Positions 34,433 to 42,035 of a DNA stretch of 42,611 bases are shown piece by piece; position 1 is the first letter of the stretch, and each line of letters starts with the position of its first letter. The translations under genes and the position numbers were made by a program. Below the pieces are notes generated by a model. It was not told where the DNA came from and did no database searches. It saw only the letters and a program-made list of their open reading frames with translations. Origin of the DNA: Acidovorax sp. HMWF029 (GTDB lineage Bacteria > Pseudomonadota > Gammaproteobacteria > Burkholderiales > Burkholderiaceae_C); contig NZ_QAIH01000094.1 in the NCBI RefSeq assembly GCF_003060895.1, positions 8,409-51,019 of the forward strand. Direction: 5' to 3'.

Positions 34433-34891
34433 GGTGTCTCCCTTGTACTGTTTCCTGATACACAACGCTTATTGTCCCAGCATCACATACGAGAACGCCT
34501 ACGACCCGCGACGATGTCCACGAACGCCAACGCGCACACTCTTCGTTTCTGCAGAGGATCAGATTCTGCCCGTTGCTCAGCGAAGCAGCGGTCGTTTGAC
34601 AGTTGCTGAGCCTGTGCCGCCGCACGAGCGACTTGCCCAGAGCTCGCAACGGTCATCGACAGTGCCAACCCGCGTGTTACCGGTTGAGACAAGCGCTGTC
34701 ACTCAACCGCAGCGCTCGAGTGGCAGCACCCAACCTCTCTCCGACCTCCGATTCGAAGTCTGGTCAGTAGCAGGCCTCGATCCTCAGTCTGCCTGTTTCG
34801 CAGTTCCCTTGTCGGCATGAAACTCGCCCGGATAATCAACTCGCCTGGTTAATCTCGTCAAATGCGGCTGTTCCGTGTAGACCCTATTGCA
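34433..34891. other. Gap between rdrA and the H-NS-like gene
   Basis: About 460 bp with no convincing gene. The left part should hold the rdrA promoter. The middle contains the hairpin at 34681-34709. The plus-strand open frame (34431-34820) has a Ser/Pro/Arg-rich composition and looks non-coding. Confidence 0.45.
34681..34709. repeat. Unexplained hairpin
   Basis: CGGTTGAG (34681-34688) pairs perfectly with CTCAACCG (34702-34709), and ACA/TGT extend the stem after a 2-base bulge, leaving loop AGCGC. No T tract follows. Confidence 0.6.
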
Positions 34892-35236
34892 ATGACAAAA
34901 ACACTCAATGCTCTTTTAGCGCAACGTATGCAGCTGGATGCTGCGATTGCACAGGCCAGAAAAGAGGAGTCAAAAGAAGCGTTGAAGAAAGTGCACGAGC
35001 TGGTGGCAGAGTTTGGCTTCACTGCGCAGCAAGTCTTTCCCTGGAGGCCTGCTGTCAAAAAAGTCATTCCGAAGTACCGAGACAAAAAAAGTGGTGCGAC
35101 TTGGACAGGTCGAGGGAAGCCTCCTGCCTGGATCGCAGGAAAGAACCGTGAGGATTTTCTGATAGAGAGTCGGTCGTCTCACGAGGGCCCATTCCTGGCG
35201 GAAATGGCGGCGGCATCTTCAAGGCAGCGGACCTGA
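34892..35236 (+). CDS. H-NS-family nucleoid protein
   Basis: 114 residues. The N-terminal half is a coiled-coil oligomerisation domain (LNALLAQRMQLDAAIAQARK) and the C-terminal half is the H-NS DNA-binding domain with PKYRDKKSGATWTGRGKPPAW, quoted here as its core TWTGRGKPPAWI. Such proteins bind curved AT-rich DNA and silence transferred genes. The ATG at 34892 gives the usual family start; an ATG at 34862 in frame is possible. It closes the island and might silence the AT-rich DRT3 genes (inference). Confidence 0.88.
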   Translation: MTKTLNALLAQRMQLDAAIAQARKEESKEALKKVHELVAEFGFTAQQVFPWRPAVKKVIPKYRDKKSGATWTGRGKPPAWIAGKNREDFLIESRSSHEGPFLAEMAAASSRQRT

Positions 35237-35356
35237 GGCGCAGAGCGAAGCCATCCCGCTCAAGGAGCCGAGACCGCAAGGCACCGGCATCATGTTGGAG
35301 CAGTAAACCGATGTACCCTGGTTGCGAGTTCAATGGGATCCTGGCGCTTGCAGAGT

Positions 35357-36169
35357 TCAATGCGGCAGTGCACTTTTCGGCAAAAACTCCACCCCCGTTC
35401 TCTTCACCAGTTCCTGATAGCTGATCGGCCGACCCACCGTCTCCCCCTCACGGTTCTCCTGCCAGTGCGCCCAAGCCCGTTTGTCCGTGGCGTCATAGAC
35501 CAGCTTGTACAAATAGGCGGGTACCTTGACCCCATTGGTACCTATGCGCGGACCACCGTCCGTAAATACGGGCCCGGTGATCACAAATACATCCCCCTTA
35601 GCCCGCAGTACGTAGCGCCGAGTGTCTTGCTCGATCTTGTTCCATGCCCCACCGTTGTGCTGGATGTTCTGCGGAACCATATTGGCCAAGCTGAAACTTT
35701 GCGCCATCGCTGAAGATGTGGGCATGTCCCCCGCCGGTGCCATGTGCCCTCGGCTGTATCCGGAGTTCTTGTAATCGTCCAACTCGGCACGCTCGCCACT
35801 GGGAAGACGCGCATCAGCAAAGAACCGCTTGGCTCGCTTTTCATCGGCATCTTCCACACTCCTTCGATTCAAGCGCTGTGCCACGAACACCGGCGTTCGT
35901 GTCGTCCCGCTGTGAAGCACTGCAAAGGCTTCATAGCAAAGCTCGCGAAGCTGAGCCTGCGGCCTGATGGCAGGCGGCGTCCCATTTGCAAAGAACTGAG
36001 GGCATTGCGCAAAGCTGGTTGGCTGCGGTGTGAGCAGGGCTGCGCTGTCAAACTGCGGAGACCGGCCCCACGAGAGATTCGGGCTGACAGCGGCCAGAAA
36101 CAGGGCCAACGCGGTGGCCAATCGCGCATTACGAGGCCAGGAAAACGATCGGTGCACAGGCAGGAGCAT
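35357..36169 (-). CDS. Secreted DNA/RNA non-specific endonuclease (NucA/EndA type)
   Basis: 270 residues with an N-terminal signal peptide (ATALALFLAAVSPNLSWG) and a beta-beta-alpha-metal nuclease domain. The catalytic motif is YSRGHMAPAGDM (general-base His), a variant of DRGH, and the magnesium-binding Asn lies in NMVPQNIQHNGGAWN. Family members degrade DNA and RNA outside the cytoplasm. The ATG at 36169 is preferred over a TTG at 36175. It stands alone between the H-NS gene and umuC. Four Cys residues may form disulfides. Confidence 0.92.
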   Translation of the reverse strand: MLLPVHRSFSWPRNARLATALALFLAAVSPNLSWGRSPQFDSAALLTPQPTSFAQCPQFFANGTPPAIRPQAQLRELCYEAFAVLHSGTTRTPVFVAQRLNRRSVEDADEKRAKRFFADARLPSGERAELDDYKNSGYSRGHMAPAGDMPTSSAMAQSFSLANMVPQNIQHNGGAWNKIEQDTRRYVLRAKGDVFVITGPVFTDGGPRIGTNGVKVPAYLYKLVYDATDKRAWAHWQENREGETVGRPISYQELVKRTGVEFLPKSALPH

Positions 36170-36382
36170 AAGCAAAAAACGGAGCCCGATTGGAGCATCT
36201 TTCCAGCCAGATTTCGGAGCTGAATACTCAGCATCCGAGGGGATTTACAGTTGATTGCAACGCGCCTAAAAAAAGGGCGTCTTTGGTGTCGCCCGGTTCA
36301 CTTGTTCAACAATGAAGCGTTTAAAACGCGTCCCACGTCATCAGCACCCGCGCCGCACGAAGTGCCACCACCATGGTCTAGT

Positions 36383-37681
36383 TCATGCTCTAGCCACTGG
36401 CACATCCTCCCACCGCGTCGTGTACTGCGGCGTACGCCTCTCCTGCTTCATCCCCCAGTCCTTGCCCTTGTTGGTGCCCCCTGTGGCACCTGAATGCACG
36501 GTGCCCTTACCATACCGCTGGTTGAGCGCATCCAGCGCCACCATTAGCTGCGTACGGTCCCGGTGGTCCTCATCCTCCAGATCCAGCTCGCCCTGCAGGA
36601 CATTGCCCGGCACCAGGTCCAGCAACATCACCCCAGCCTTGGCCATCTTGTAGCCAGGCTCGTACATGCGACGCATGCCCGCTGTGGCCGCCCACACCAG
36701 CTTTCCCGTGTCGGCCGTAGGCCGGCGCAGGGGCACCACCACTGACTTGTTGAAGCGCGGGCCGGGCCGGAACGGCGAGGTGTGGCAGAACACCAGCAGC
36801 TGGCTGGCCAAGCTGCCTTGCTTGCGCAGCTTCTCGGCCGCGCGGCTGGCGAATTCGCTCACGGCCTCGACCAGTGGCGGCAGCTCGGTCACCGCCTGGC
36901 CGAATGACCGGGTGCAGGCAATCTCTCTCTTGGGCTCGGGAGCGTCATCCAGCTCGATGCACTGCATGCCCTGCAGCTCGCGCACGGTGCGTTCCAGCAC
37001 CACGCTCCAGCGCCTGCGCACCATGGCCGGGTCCAGCCGGGCCAGGTCCAGGACGGTATGCACCCCACACTGGTGTAGCTGCGCGCCGATCTTGCGGCCC
37101 ACGCCCCAGACTTCTTCCACCAGCGTGCTGGCCAGCACATCGTCCAGGTCCTGGGCGGGTAGGGCGGTCAGGTTGCACACCTGGGCCAGCTCGGCCGGGT
37201 AGCTCCCCGGTTTGCGCTCTGCCGTCTTGGCGATATGGTTGGCCAGCTTCGCCAGTGTCTTGGTGTGACCGATGCCGATGCCGCAGGGGATGCCCACCCA
37301 CTGGTGGATGCGGGCGCGAATGGCGTGGCTGCGTGTGATCAGGTCGCCCCGTAGCCCCTGCAGGCCGACAAACGATTCATCGATGCTGTAGATCTCCTGC
37401 GAGGGGCCCAGACCCGCCGCCAGGCTCATCATCCGGTTGCTCATGTCGCCGTACAGCGTGAAGTTGGCACTCAAGGCCACCAGGCCGTGGGTCTCTTCCA
37501 TGTGCCGTATCTGGAACCACGGCGCCCCCATCTTGATGCCCAGGGCCTTGGCCTCATTGCTGCGGGCGATGGCGCAGCCGTCGTTGTTGCTCAGCACCAC
37601 CACAGGGCGGCCGTTGAGGCTGGGGCGGAACACCCGCTCACAGCTCACGTAGAAGTTGTTGCCATCCACCAGCGCATACAT
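36383..37681 (-). CDS. umuC: Y-family DNA polymerase V catalytic subunit
   Basis: 432 residues, usual UmuC length. The N-terminus [18 protein letters not shown] has the first catalytic Asp6; Asp101 and Glu102 lie in YSIDESFVG. The C-terminal part includes the little-finger domain and a segment ([16 protein letters not shown]) common to UmuC/RumB/ImpB proteins. It performs translesion synthesis with UmuD'. The gene follows umuD by 20 bases in the same transcript and is thus SOS-controlled through the LexA box at 38139. Confidence 0.96.
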   Translation of the reverse strand: MYALVDGNNFYVSCERVFRPSLNGRPVVVLSNNDGCAIARSNEAKALGIKMGAPWFQIRHMEETHGLVALSANFTLYGDMSNRMMSLAAGLGPSQEIYSIDESFVGLQGLRGDLITRSHAIRARIHQWVGIPCGIGIGHTKTLAKLANHIAKTAERKPGSYPAELAQVCNLTALPAQDLDDVLASTLVEEVWGVGRKIGAQLHQCGVHTVLDLARLDPAMVRRRWSVVLERTVRELQGMQCIELDDAPEPKREIACTRSFGQAVTELPPLVEAVSEFASRAAEKLRKQGSLASQLLVFCHTSPFRPGPRFNKSVVVPLRRPTADTGKLVWAATAGMRRMYEPGYKMAKAGVMLLDLVPGNVLQGELDLEDEDHRDRTQLMVALDALNQRYGKGTVHSGATGGTNKGKDWGMKQERRTPQYTTRWEDVPVARA

Positions 37682-37701
37682 GCTGGCCTCCGTCTATCAG
37701 A

Positions 37702-38148
37702 TCAGGTGAGAAACAGCTTCACGCACCCACTCACCACACCCCATACCTCAATGGTCTGGCTGTCGCGGGGGATGATGTCGGGATAGGTGGGGTTGGCCGC
37801 GCGCAGCTTGATGCGACCGGCTCGCTGGTGCAGATACTTCACCGTGCATTCGCCGTCCACAATGGCCACGACGATGCTGTTGTGCTTGGGCTTGATCGCC
37901 CGGTCCACCGCGATGATGCTGCCGTCCTCAATGCCCGCGTCCCGCATCGAGTCGCCACGCACGCGCCAGAAGTAGGTGGCCTGGGGGTGCTTCACCAGTA
38001 GCTGCATGATGTCCAGCCGTTCGACCACAAAGTCATCGGCAGGCGATGGAAACCCCGCGCGCACGCTCACCCCACACAGGGGCAAGGCCAGCGACTGCGC
38101 CGCCGTGTCGTACGGCACGGGTAGCGGGGAATTCCAAAGACTGTACAT
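37702..38148 (-). CDS. umuD: UmuD, LexA-like self-cleaving polymerase V subunit
   Basis: 148 residues from the ATG at 38148. The cleavage bond Cys25-Gly26 (PLCGVSVRAGFPSPADD), the catalytic Ser67 in RGDSMRDAGI and Lys104 in CTVKYL have the same spacing as in E. coli UmuD (Ser60/Lys97). RecA filaments trigger cleavage to UmuD', which activates UmuC. The start codon lies inside the LexA box, an unusual position: either the message is almost leaderless or translation begins at the GTG ten codons later. The longer frame upstream overlaps yedK and is not conserved. Confidence 0.95.
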   Translation of the reverse strand: MYSLWNSPLPVPYDTAAQSLALPLCGVSVRAGFPSPADDFVVERLDIMQLLVKHPQATYFWRVRGDSMRDAGIEDGSIIAVDRAIKPKHNSIVVAIVDGECTVKYLHQRAGRIKLRAANPTYPDIIPRDSQTIEVWGVVSGCVKLFLT

Positions 38149-38158
38149 ATTTACAGTA
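38139..38158. promoter_or_regulatory. LexA (SOS) box between umuD and yedK
   Basis: GACTGTACATATTTACAGTA carries the full CTG-N10-CAG core of the LexA box with an AT-rich centre. On the minus strand TATACT (38163-38158) is a good -10 box that overlaps it. The box lies between the divergent umuDC and yedK genes and overlaps the umuD start codon. Confidence 0.9.
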
Positions 38159-38184
38159 TAGCTCCCTGCTGCCAGAATGTTGCC

Positions 38185-38892
38185 ATGTGTACCTACTACG
38201 AGGTCCCGGGCCGTGAGCAGCTGGTGCTGCACTTCGGTGACGTGCCCGAGGAAGAGTGGCGCGACAAGATGAGCCCGCTCTACCGAGGGCCGTTCCTGCG
38301 GGCCAAAGGCGGGGTAGGGCGCGAGCTGGTGGTAGGGCAGTGGGGCATGATCCCGCCGAACTCGAAGACCCACATCCCCACCGGCAAGGACGGCAATCGC
38401 CTGAGCACCGTCAACGCCCGCCGTGAAGGCGTGGCCAAGTCATGGACCTACGGCGGCCCCTGGCGCAAGGGGCAGCGCTGCATCATCCCGGCGCAGTTGT
38501 ACGTCGAGCCGTACTGGGGGACCGGCAAACACATCCCCTGGCAGTTCGAGCGGGCCGACGGCGAGCCCTGGGGCCTGGCGGGCCTGTGGAGCGAATGGAC
38601 CGACCCGGCCACGGGCGAGGTGCTGCCCAGCTACACCATGATCACGCAGAACTGCGACGACGTGCCGGTGCTGAACTTGATGCACAGGGCTGACCCCAAG
38701 CGCGCGCCCGACAAACAGGACAAGCGCACGGTGGTGCCGCTGGAAAAGGGGGATTGGGATACCTGGCTGCGCGGCACCGTGGAGCAGGCCGAGGCGCTGA
38801 TCAAGGTGCCGCAGCTGGAGCTTTTTGTGCACCGGGCGAGGGATCCGGCGCAGCAGGTAGAGTTACCTGTCGAGTCGGCGTGGTCGGCGTGA
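38185..38892 (+). CDS. yedK: SRAP-domain protein (abasic-site DNA-protein crosslink forming)
   Basis: 235 residues. The protein starts MCTYYE, so the catalytic Cys2 that bonds to abasic sites in single-stranded DNA is exposed after Met removal. Asn77 (TVNARREG), Glu108 (YVEPYW) and His167 (LMHRADPKRAP) correspond to the active-site Asn, Glu and His of YedK/HMCES. It protects abasic sites during replication. It is divergent from umuDC and shares the LexA box, so it is very likely SOS-induced. Confidence 0.93.
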   Translation: MCTYYEVPGREQLVLHFGDVPEEEWRDKMSPLYRGPFLRAKGGVGRELVVGQWGMIPPNSKTHIPTGKDGNRLSTVNARREGVAKSWTYGGPWRKGQRCIIPAQLYVEPYWGTGKHIPWQFERADGEPWGLAGLWSEWTDPATGEVLPSYTMITQNCDDVPVLNLMHRADPKRAPDKQDKRTVVPLEKGDWDTWLRGTVEQAEALIKVPQLELFVHRARDPAQQVELPVESAWSA

Positions 38893-39002
38893 CCCAGCCC
38901 TTGACCAGCTTTGCTCCCTGGCAACGACGGGATGCTGCGGGACCTTGCAATTGCGCCAGCGCCATTGGTGGGTCAGAATGACTAGTAGAAGAGGGGAGGG
39001 GC

Positions 39003-39695
39003 ATGGACTTCGAGAGCAAGCTTGTCAAGGGTTTGGATGCGGCGCTGAAGACATGGAGCGAGTCGCCCAATGCGTTCTCGGTTGCGCGCAACGGCGGCGC
39101 CGAACTGGCCATCCGATCATCGCTGCTGTACGAGCTCGAATGCAAGACGGGGTGCATAGCTTTCACTGAGGCTGGAGGCAAACGCGTCGACATCGTCCTA
39201 TGCAAGGGGGCCGACCGCGATGGCATGTATCTGATTGAGCTCAAGAACAATATCCTGCACAAGCATCAGCAGCGCTATATCAAGAGTTCACGCGACAGCG
39301 CGTGCGAGCAACTTTTCCCGGAAAACCTGAATGGGCTAAAGGTGGAAGGACGGTTCTACGTGCATCTGATCGTGGGCCTGGTGGACAGACGGGATTCCCG
39401 AAAACCGGCAGACTCCGCATTCCTGGGGGTATGCAATAACATCTTGCCGGAATACAAGCGATTCCAGTTCCCGAAGGATCTCTGCTCCCAACTGAAGCTG
39501 GCCAAGACCAAACTTCAGAATCTAGAGCCTCGGTCGTACAGCATTGCTGCACCAGACAAAGGTCCCGCCGCAAGGGCTCCGGCTCACGCGGTTTTGCACT
39601 GCTGGCTTGTCTCAGTGAAATCCCCAGAAACAGGCAATTTCGAGGCAGTGAAGGAATGGACTCCAAGGTTCGCGCAAGACCCCTATGCGGATTGA
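39003..39695 (+). CDS. Unknown protein with PD-(D/E)XK-like signature
   Basis: 230 residues, not recognised as a named family. RVDIVLCKG ... MYLIELKNN has the pattern D-(x)-ExK of PD-(D/E)XK nucleases (Asp in a strand, then E-x-K in the next), and a Glu-rich helix lies upstream (SLLYELECK). The C-terminal part has no clear motif. A strong site, GAGGGGAGGGG, precedes the ATG. It lies about 110 bases after yedK on the same strand, possibly in the same SOS-controlled transcript. It may be a nuclease or a decayed restriction-like protein (inference). Confidence 0.65.
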   Translation: MDFESKLVKGLDAALKTWSESPNAFSVARNGGAELAIRSSLLYELECKTGCIAFTEAGGKRVDIVLCKGADRDGMYLIELKNNILHKHQQRYIKSSRDSACEQLFPENLNGLKVEGRFYVHLIVGLVDRRDSRKPADSAFLGVCNNILPEYKRFQFPKDLCSQLKLAKTKLQNLEPRSYSIAAPDKGPAARAPAHAVLHCWLVSVKSPETGNFEAVKEWTPRFAQDPYAD

Positions 39696-39839
39696 GTCGC
39701 CCCGGATTCTCTGGACACTTTTGAGCCATTGGGAATAGCGTCGTTCGAGCTCTACCGGCGAAGTATCTTCGGTAGTGCCGTGGCGCCGGTTTGGGTTGTA
39801 GATGATCTCGAAAGTAGAGGTCTTCGCCCGGCCACGCTT
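39696..39839 (-). pseudogene. IS3-family transposase remnant (C-terminal end)
   Basis: On the minus strand one frame reads FEIIYNPNRRHGTTEDTSPV followed by ELERRYSQWLKSVQ, the typical C-terminus of an IS3-family OrfB (pattern FYNxxRRHxxxxxxSPxxFE). The DDE core and OrfA are absent and the frame breaks upstream, so it is a fragment. CTCTGGACA on the plus strand near 39710 could be part of the element's end. Confidence 0.75.
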
Positions 39840-40451
39840 TGACGCGAATCAGGCCCGCCCCCGTATTCAGCCACAGATGCCAGTTGCCGTCAGCATAAAA
39901 GCTCAGCGACGAAATAGCCCGCCCATAGTGGTTGGGCACATCGAGACACGGAATCTAAGCGAGTTCAGTGAGTGAGATCTGATCCATGACTGACGTTGGC
40001 AGCACGAACGCACGCAAACAAGCCACTTTCAGTGCTGCGTACCGTCAATAAAAAGGTCGAAGTTTGAACTACCTGGCTCCGATCAGCCTTGAATAGCGCA
40101 ATCTCACTTTGGGCATTACGTTTGCAAAATGCGAAGGCATTGTGACGTAGCTCGCCGAAAGCGGGCGGACCGATGTAAGAACTTGCCGCCGCGCCGGGTT
40201 GATGTAGGAGTATGAGCACGCCGTGCTCTGCTCGCGGATTAAACCTGCATCGACGTCACAATTGACCTCGAGATTGCATGAGGCAGGGCAGGAACGGCTC
40301 CAATCCACTAGCAGTTGGGACTGCTCGTTGACCAGCCAGACCGGATTTCCGAGACAGCAAGCGGAGCGATCTGCGGGAACTCGCGAGCTGCCTGAAGTGT
40401 TGTCAAGCACATCACATTTACAGTTTAATTAAGCATCGAGAGGGGCTCAAG
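39840..40451. other. Gap between IS remnant and redox cluster
   Basis: About 610 bp. The part next to the IS remnant (to ~39940, minus strand) reads LSFYADGNWHLWLNTGAGLI and may be the end of another broken gene I do not recognise. The remainder shows no gene. GAGAGGGG before 40452 is the ribosome site of the next gene. Confidence 0.45.
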
Positions 40452-40874
40452 ATGGTTAATAAATACTCGTGGCACTTGGTCGCCATAGGTGTGTTGGCCT
40501 GTGGGACTGCGGAGGCAAGCACTCTGTCCGGGGTATCGGCTGATGGAGCTTGGCACGTCGACGCTATCTTCGCAGACGAGCAAGGGCGCCAGGTCGACCG
40601 GGACAACATTCGGTCCAATGTCCTCTATCGTGCGGAACTGACAGTTAGGCCCGCTTCCGACAAGGCGGCTTGTCCTGGGCGCGTAGCTTTCGACGCCACG
40701 ATGCCTGCGCATTACCACGGCATGAGCACCACTGCTAAGGTCAGCGGGGCAGCATGCAAATACGTCGTCAGCGGCGTCTACTTCCAAATGAAGGGCGCAT
40801 GGGAGCTGTATGTTGATTTGGTCCGGGGACCCGTTGTCTCTCGTGCCACTTTTCCCATCGAGCTAGCGAAATGA
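40452..40874 (+). CDS. Periplasmic FixH/YtkA-like protein
   Basis: 140 residues with a signal peptide (hydrophobic LVAIGVLACGTAEA) and a beta-sandwich of the YtkA/FixH-like type: FDATMPAHYHGMSTTAKV and GVYFQMKGAWELYVDLV, where the His and Met residues could bind copper. It is the first gene of a three-gene unit; the dihaem peroxidase gene overlaps its stop by 4 bases (ATGA). A role as a small accessory protein for the peroxidase is likely but unproven. Confidence 0.75.
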   Translation: MVNKYSWHLVAIGVLACGTAEASTLSGVSADGAWHVDAIFADEQGRQVDRDNIRSNVLYRAELTVRPASDKAACPGRVAFDATMPAHYHGMSTTAKVSGAACKYVVSGVYFQMKGAWELYVDLVRGPVVSRATFPIELAK

Positions 40875-42034
40875 GAGGGCTACTAACGGTTCTCGTGGGC
40901 CTTGGCGCGGCGCTGATTGCTGGAGTAGCTCTCGCAAACGGCAGCGATGAGCCCTGGGAACCTGCCTGCCCACCAGAGCGTGCGTGTCCCTCCAAGGAAA
41001 CCGTTGAGCTCGGCCGAGCACTGTTTCTCAGTTCTGCCATCTCACCGGCGAGGCGCTCGTGCGCGACCTGTCATGAGCCGACGCACGGCTATGGCGCCAG
41101 TGCGGCGACTACGCTCAAGTTCAAGGACCTGCCGCGGTCAATTCCCTCGTTGCTGAACCTGTCGCATCAGCGGTGGTTCTTCTGGGACGGGCGGGCCGAC
41201 CAGCTCTGGCAGCAGGCAGTGGGGCCGCTCGAAAGCGAAGCAGAGATGAATTCGCACCGGCTGTTCATGGTTGCCGCAGTGGTGTCCAACACTAAACTAC
41301 GGACATCGGCAATGGCTGGCGGAGCCTTAGGTTCACGGGAGCTCGTCGCGCTTCGCGCCGCTCTTGGACACTCAACCGCCTCAGCCTGCGTGAACAATGA
41401 AAGCTGCGAGCGGGCTTGGCAGACCCTGCCCCGCGATCAGCGTGCCGTCGTCGAAGCTATTGCGCATAAGCTGTTGTTGTCCCTCGCCGCTTTCCAAGTC
41501 TCGCTCAAATCGCGGTGGACTGCATATGACGACTATATGGCGTCAGGAAAAGGACTGTCAGAAAGGCAACTGCGCGGGATGAAGCTGTTCTTCGGGGAAG
41601 CAAGGTGCTCATCGTGCCACTCTGGCCCTGCGATGACTGATGCCGGCTTTCACAACCTCCTTCTTCCTTCTCCGCCGGGTCGAGCTCGCGAAGATCCGGG
41701 TCGGTTTCGTGGCATCCAGCATCTTCGGGCGCTAGCGGCCAGTGGCGACATGGGTTACGTCCCGAGCGAAATTGCTATGCACCTCGACTTGAACAACTCC
41801 GTCTGGGGACAGTTCAAGACCCCGAGCATCAGGAACCTCGAGGGCCGCTCGGAGTTCATGCACAACGGCGTCTACAAGAACCTCCGCGACGTCCTTGGTT
41901 ACTACAACACGCTCGCCGATGCGCAGGTTGTGCATCACCATCAGAATGCACTGTTGGCCCCCCTTAATTTCAAGGAAGACCAACTCGAAGATCTCGAGGC
42001 GTTCTTGAGAATTTTTACGAGAAGGAGGGATTGA
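40871..42034 (+). CDS. MauG/CcpA-family dihaem cytochrome c peroxidase
   Basis: 387 residues with a signal peptide. Two haem c motifs are present: CATCH (Cys64-His68) and CSSCH (Cys246-His250). Other family marks are FWDGRADQLWQQA, GMKLFFGEARC and the C-terminal FMHNGVYKNL. The group reduces hydrogen peroxide or oxidises protein partners in the periplasm. It overlaps the FixH/YtkA-like gene and is followed after one base by the NHL-repeat gene, so the three act together. Confidence 0.93.
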   Translation: MRGLLTVLVGLGAALIAGVALANGSDEPWEPACPPERACPSKETVELGRALFLSSAISPARRSCATCHEPTHGYGASAATTLKFKDLPRSIPSLLNLSHQRWFFWDGRADQLWQQAVGPLESEAEMNSHRLFMVAAVVSNTKLRTSAMAGGALGSRELVALRAALGHSTASACVNNESCERAWQTLPRDQRAVVEAIAHKLLLSLAAFQVSLKSRWTAYDDYMASGKGLSERQLRGMKLFFGEARCSSCHSGPAMTDAGFHNLLLPSPPGRAREDPGRFRGIQHLRALAASGDMGYVPSEIAMHLDLNNSVWGQFKTPSIRNLEGRSEFMHNGVYKNLRDVLGYYNTLADAQVVHHHQNALLAPLNFKEDQLEDLEAFLRIFTRRRD

Positions 42035-42035
42035 C

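Noticed and set aside
34431-34820. 129-codon plus-strand frame upstream of the H-NS gene
   Set aside because: The composition is non-coding in character and it overlaps the rdrA leader; no membrane segment, so not a RADAR accessory protein.
36270-36285. Possible terminator around the A-run between the nuclease gene and umuC
   Set aside because: The stem is about 5 bp with a wobble pair and the A-run lies in the loop rather than after the stem.
39280-39939. 219-codon minus-strand frame opposite the PD-(D/E)XK-like gene
   Set aside because: Most of it is antisense to a gene with a strong ribosome site; the real signal in this area is the IS3 tail in another frame.
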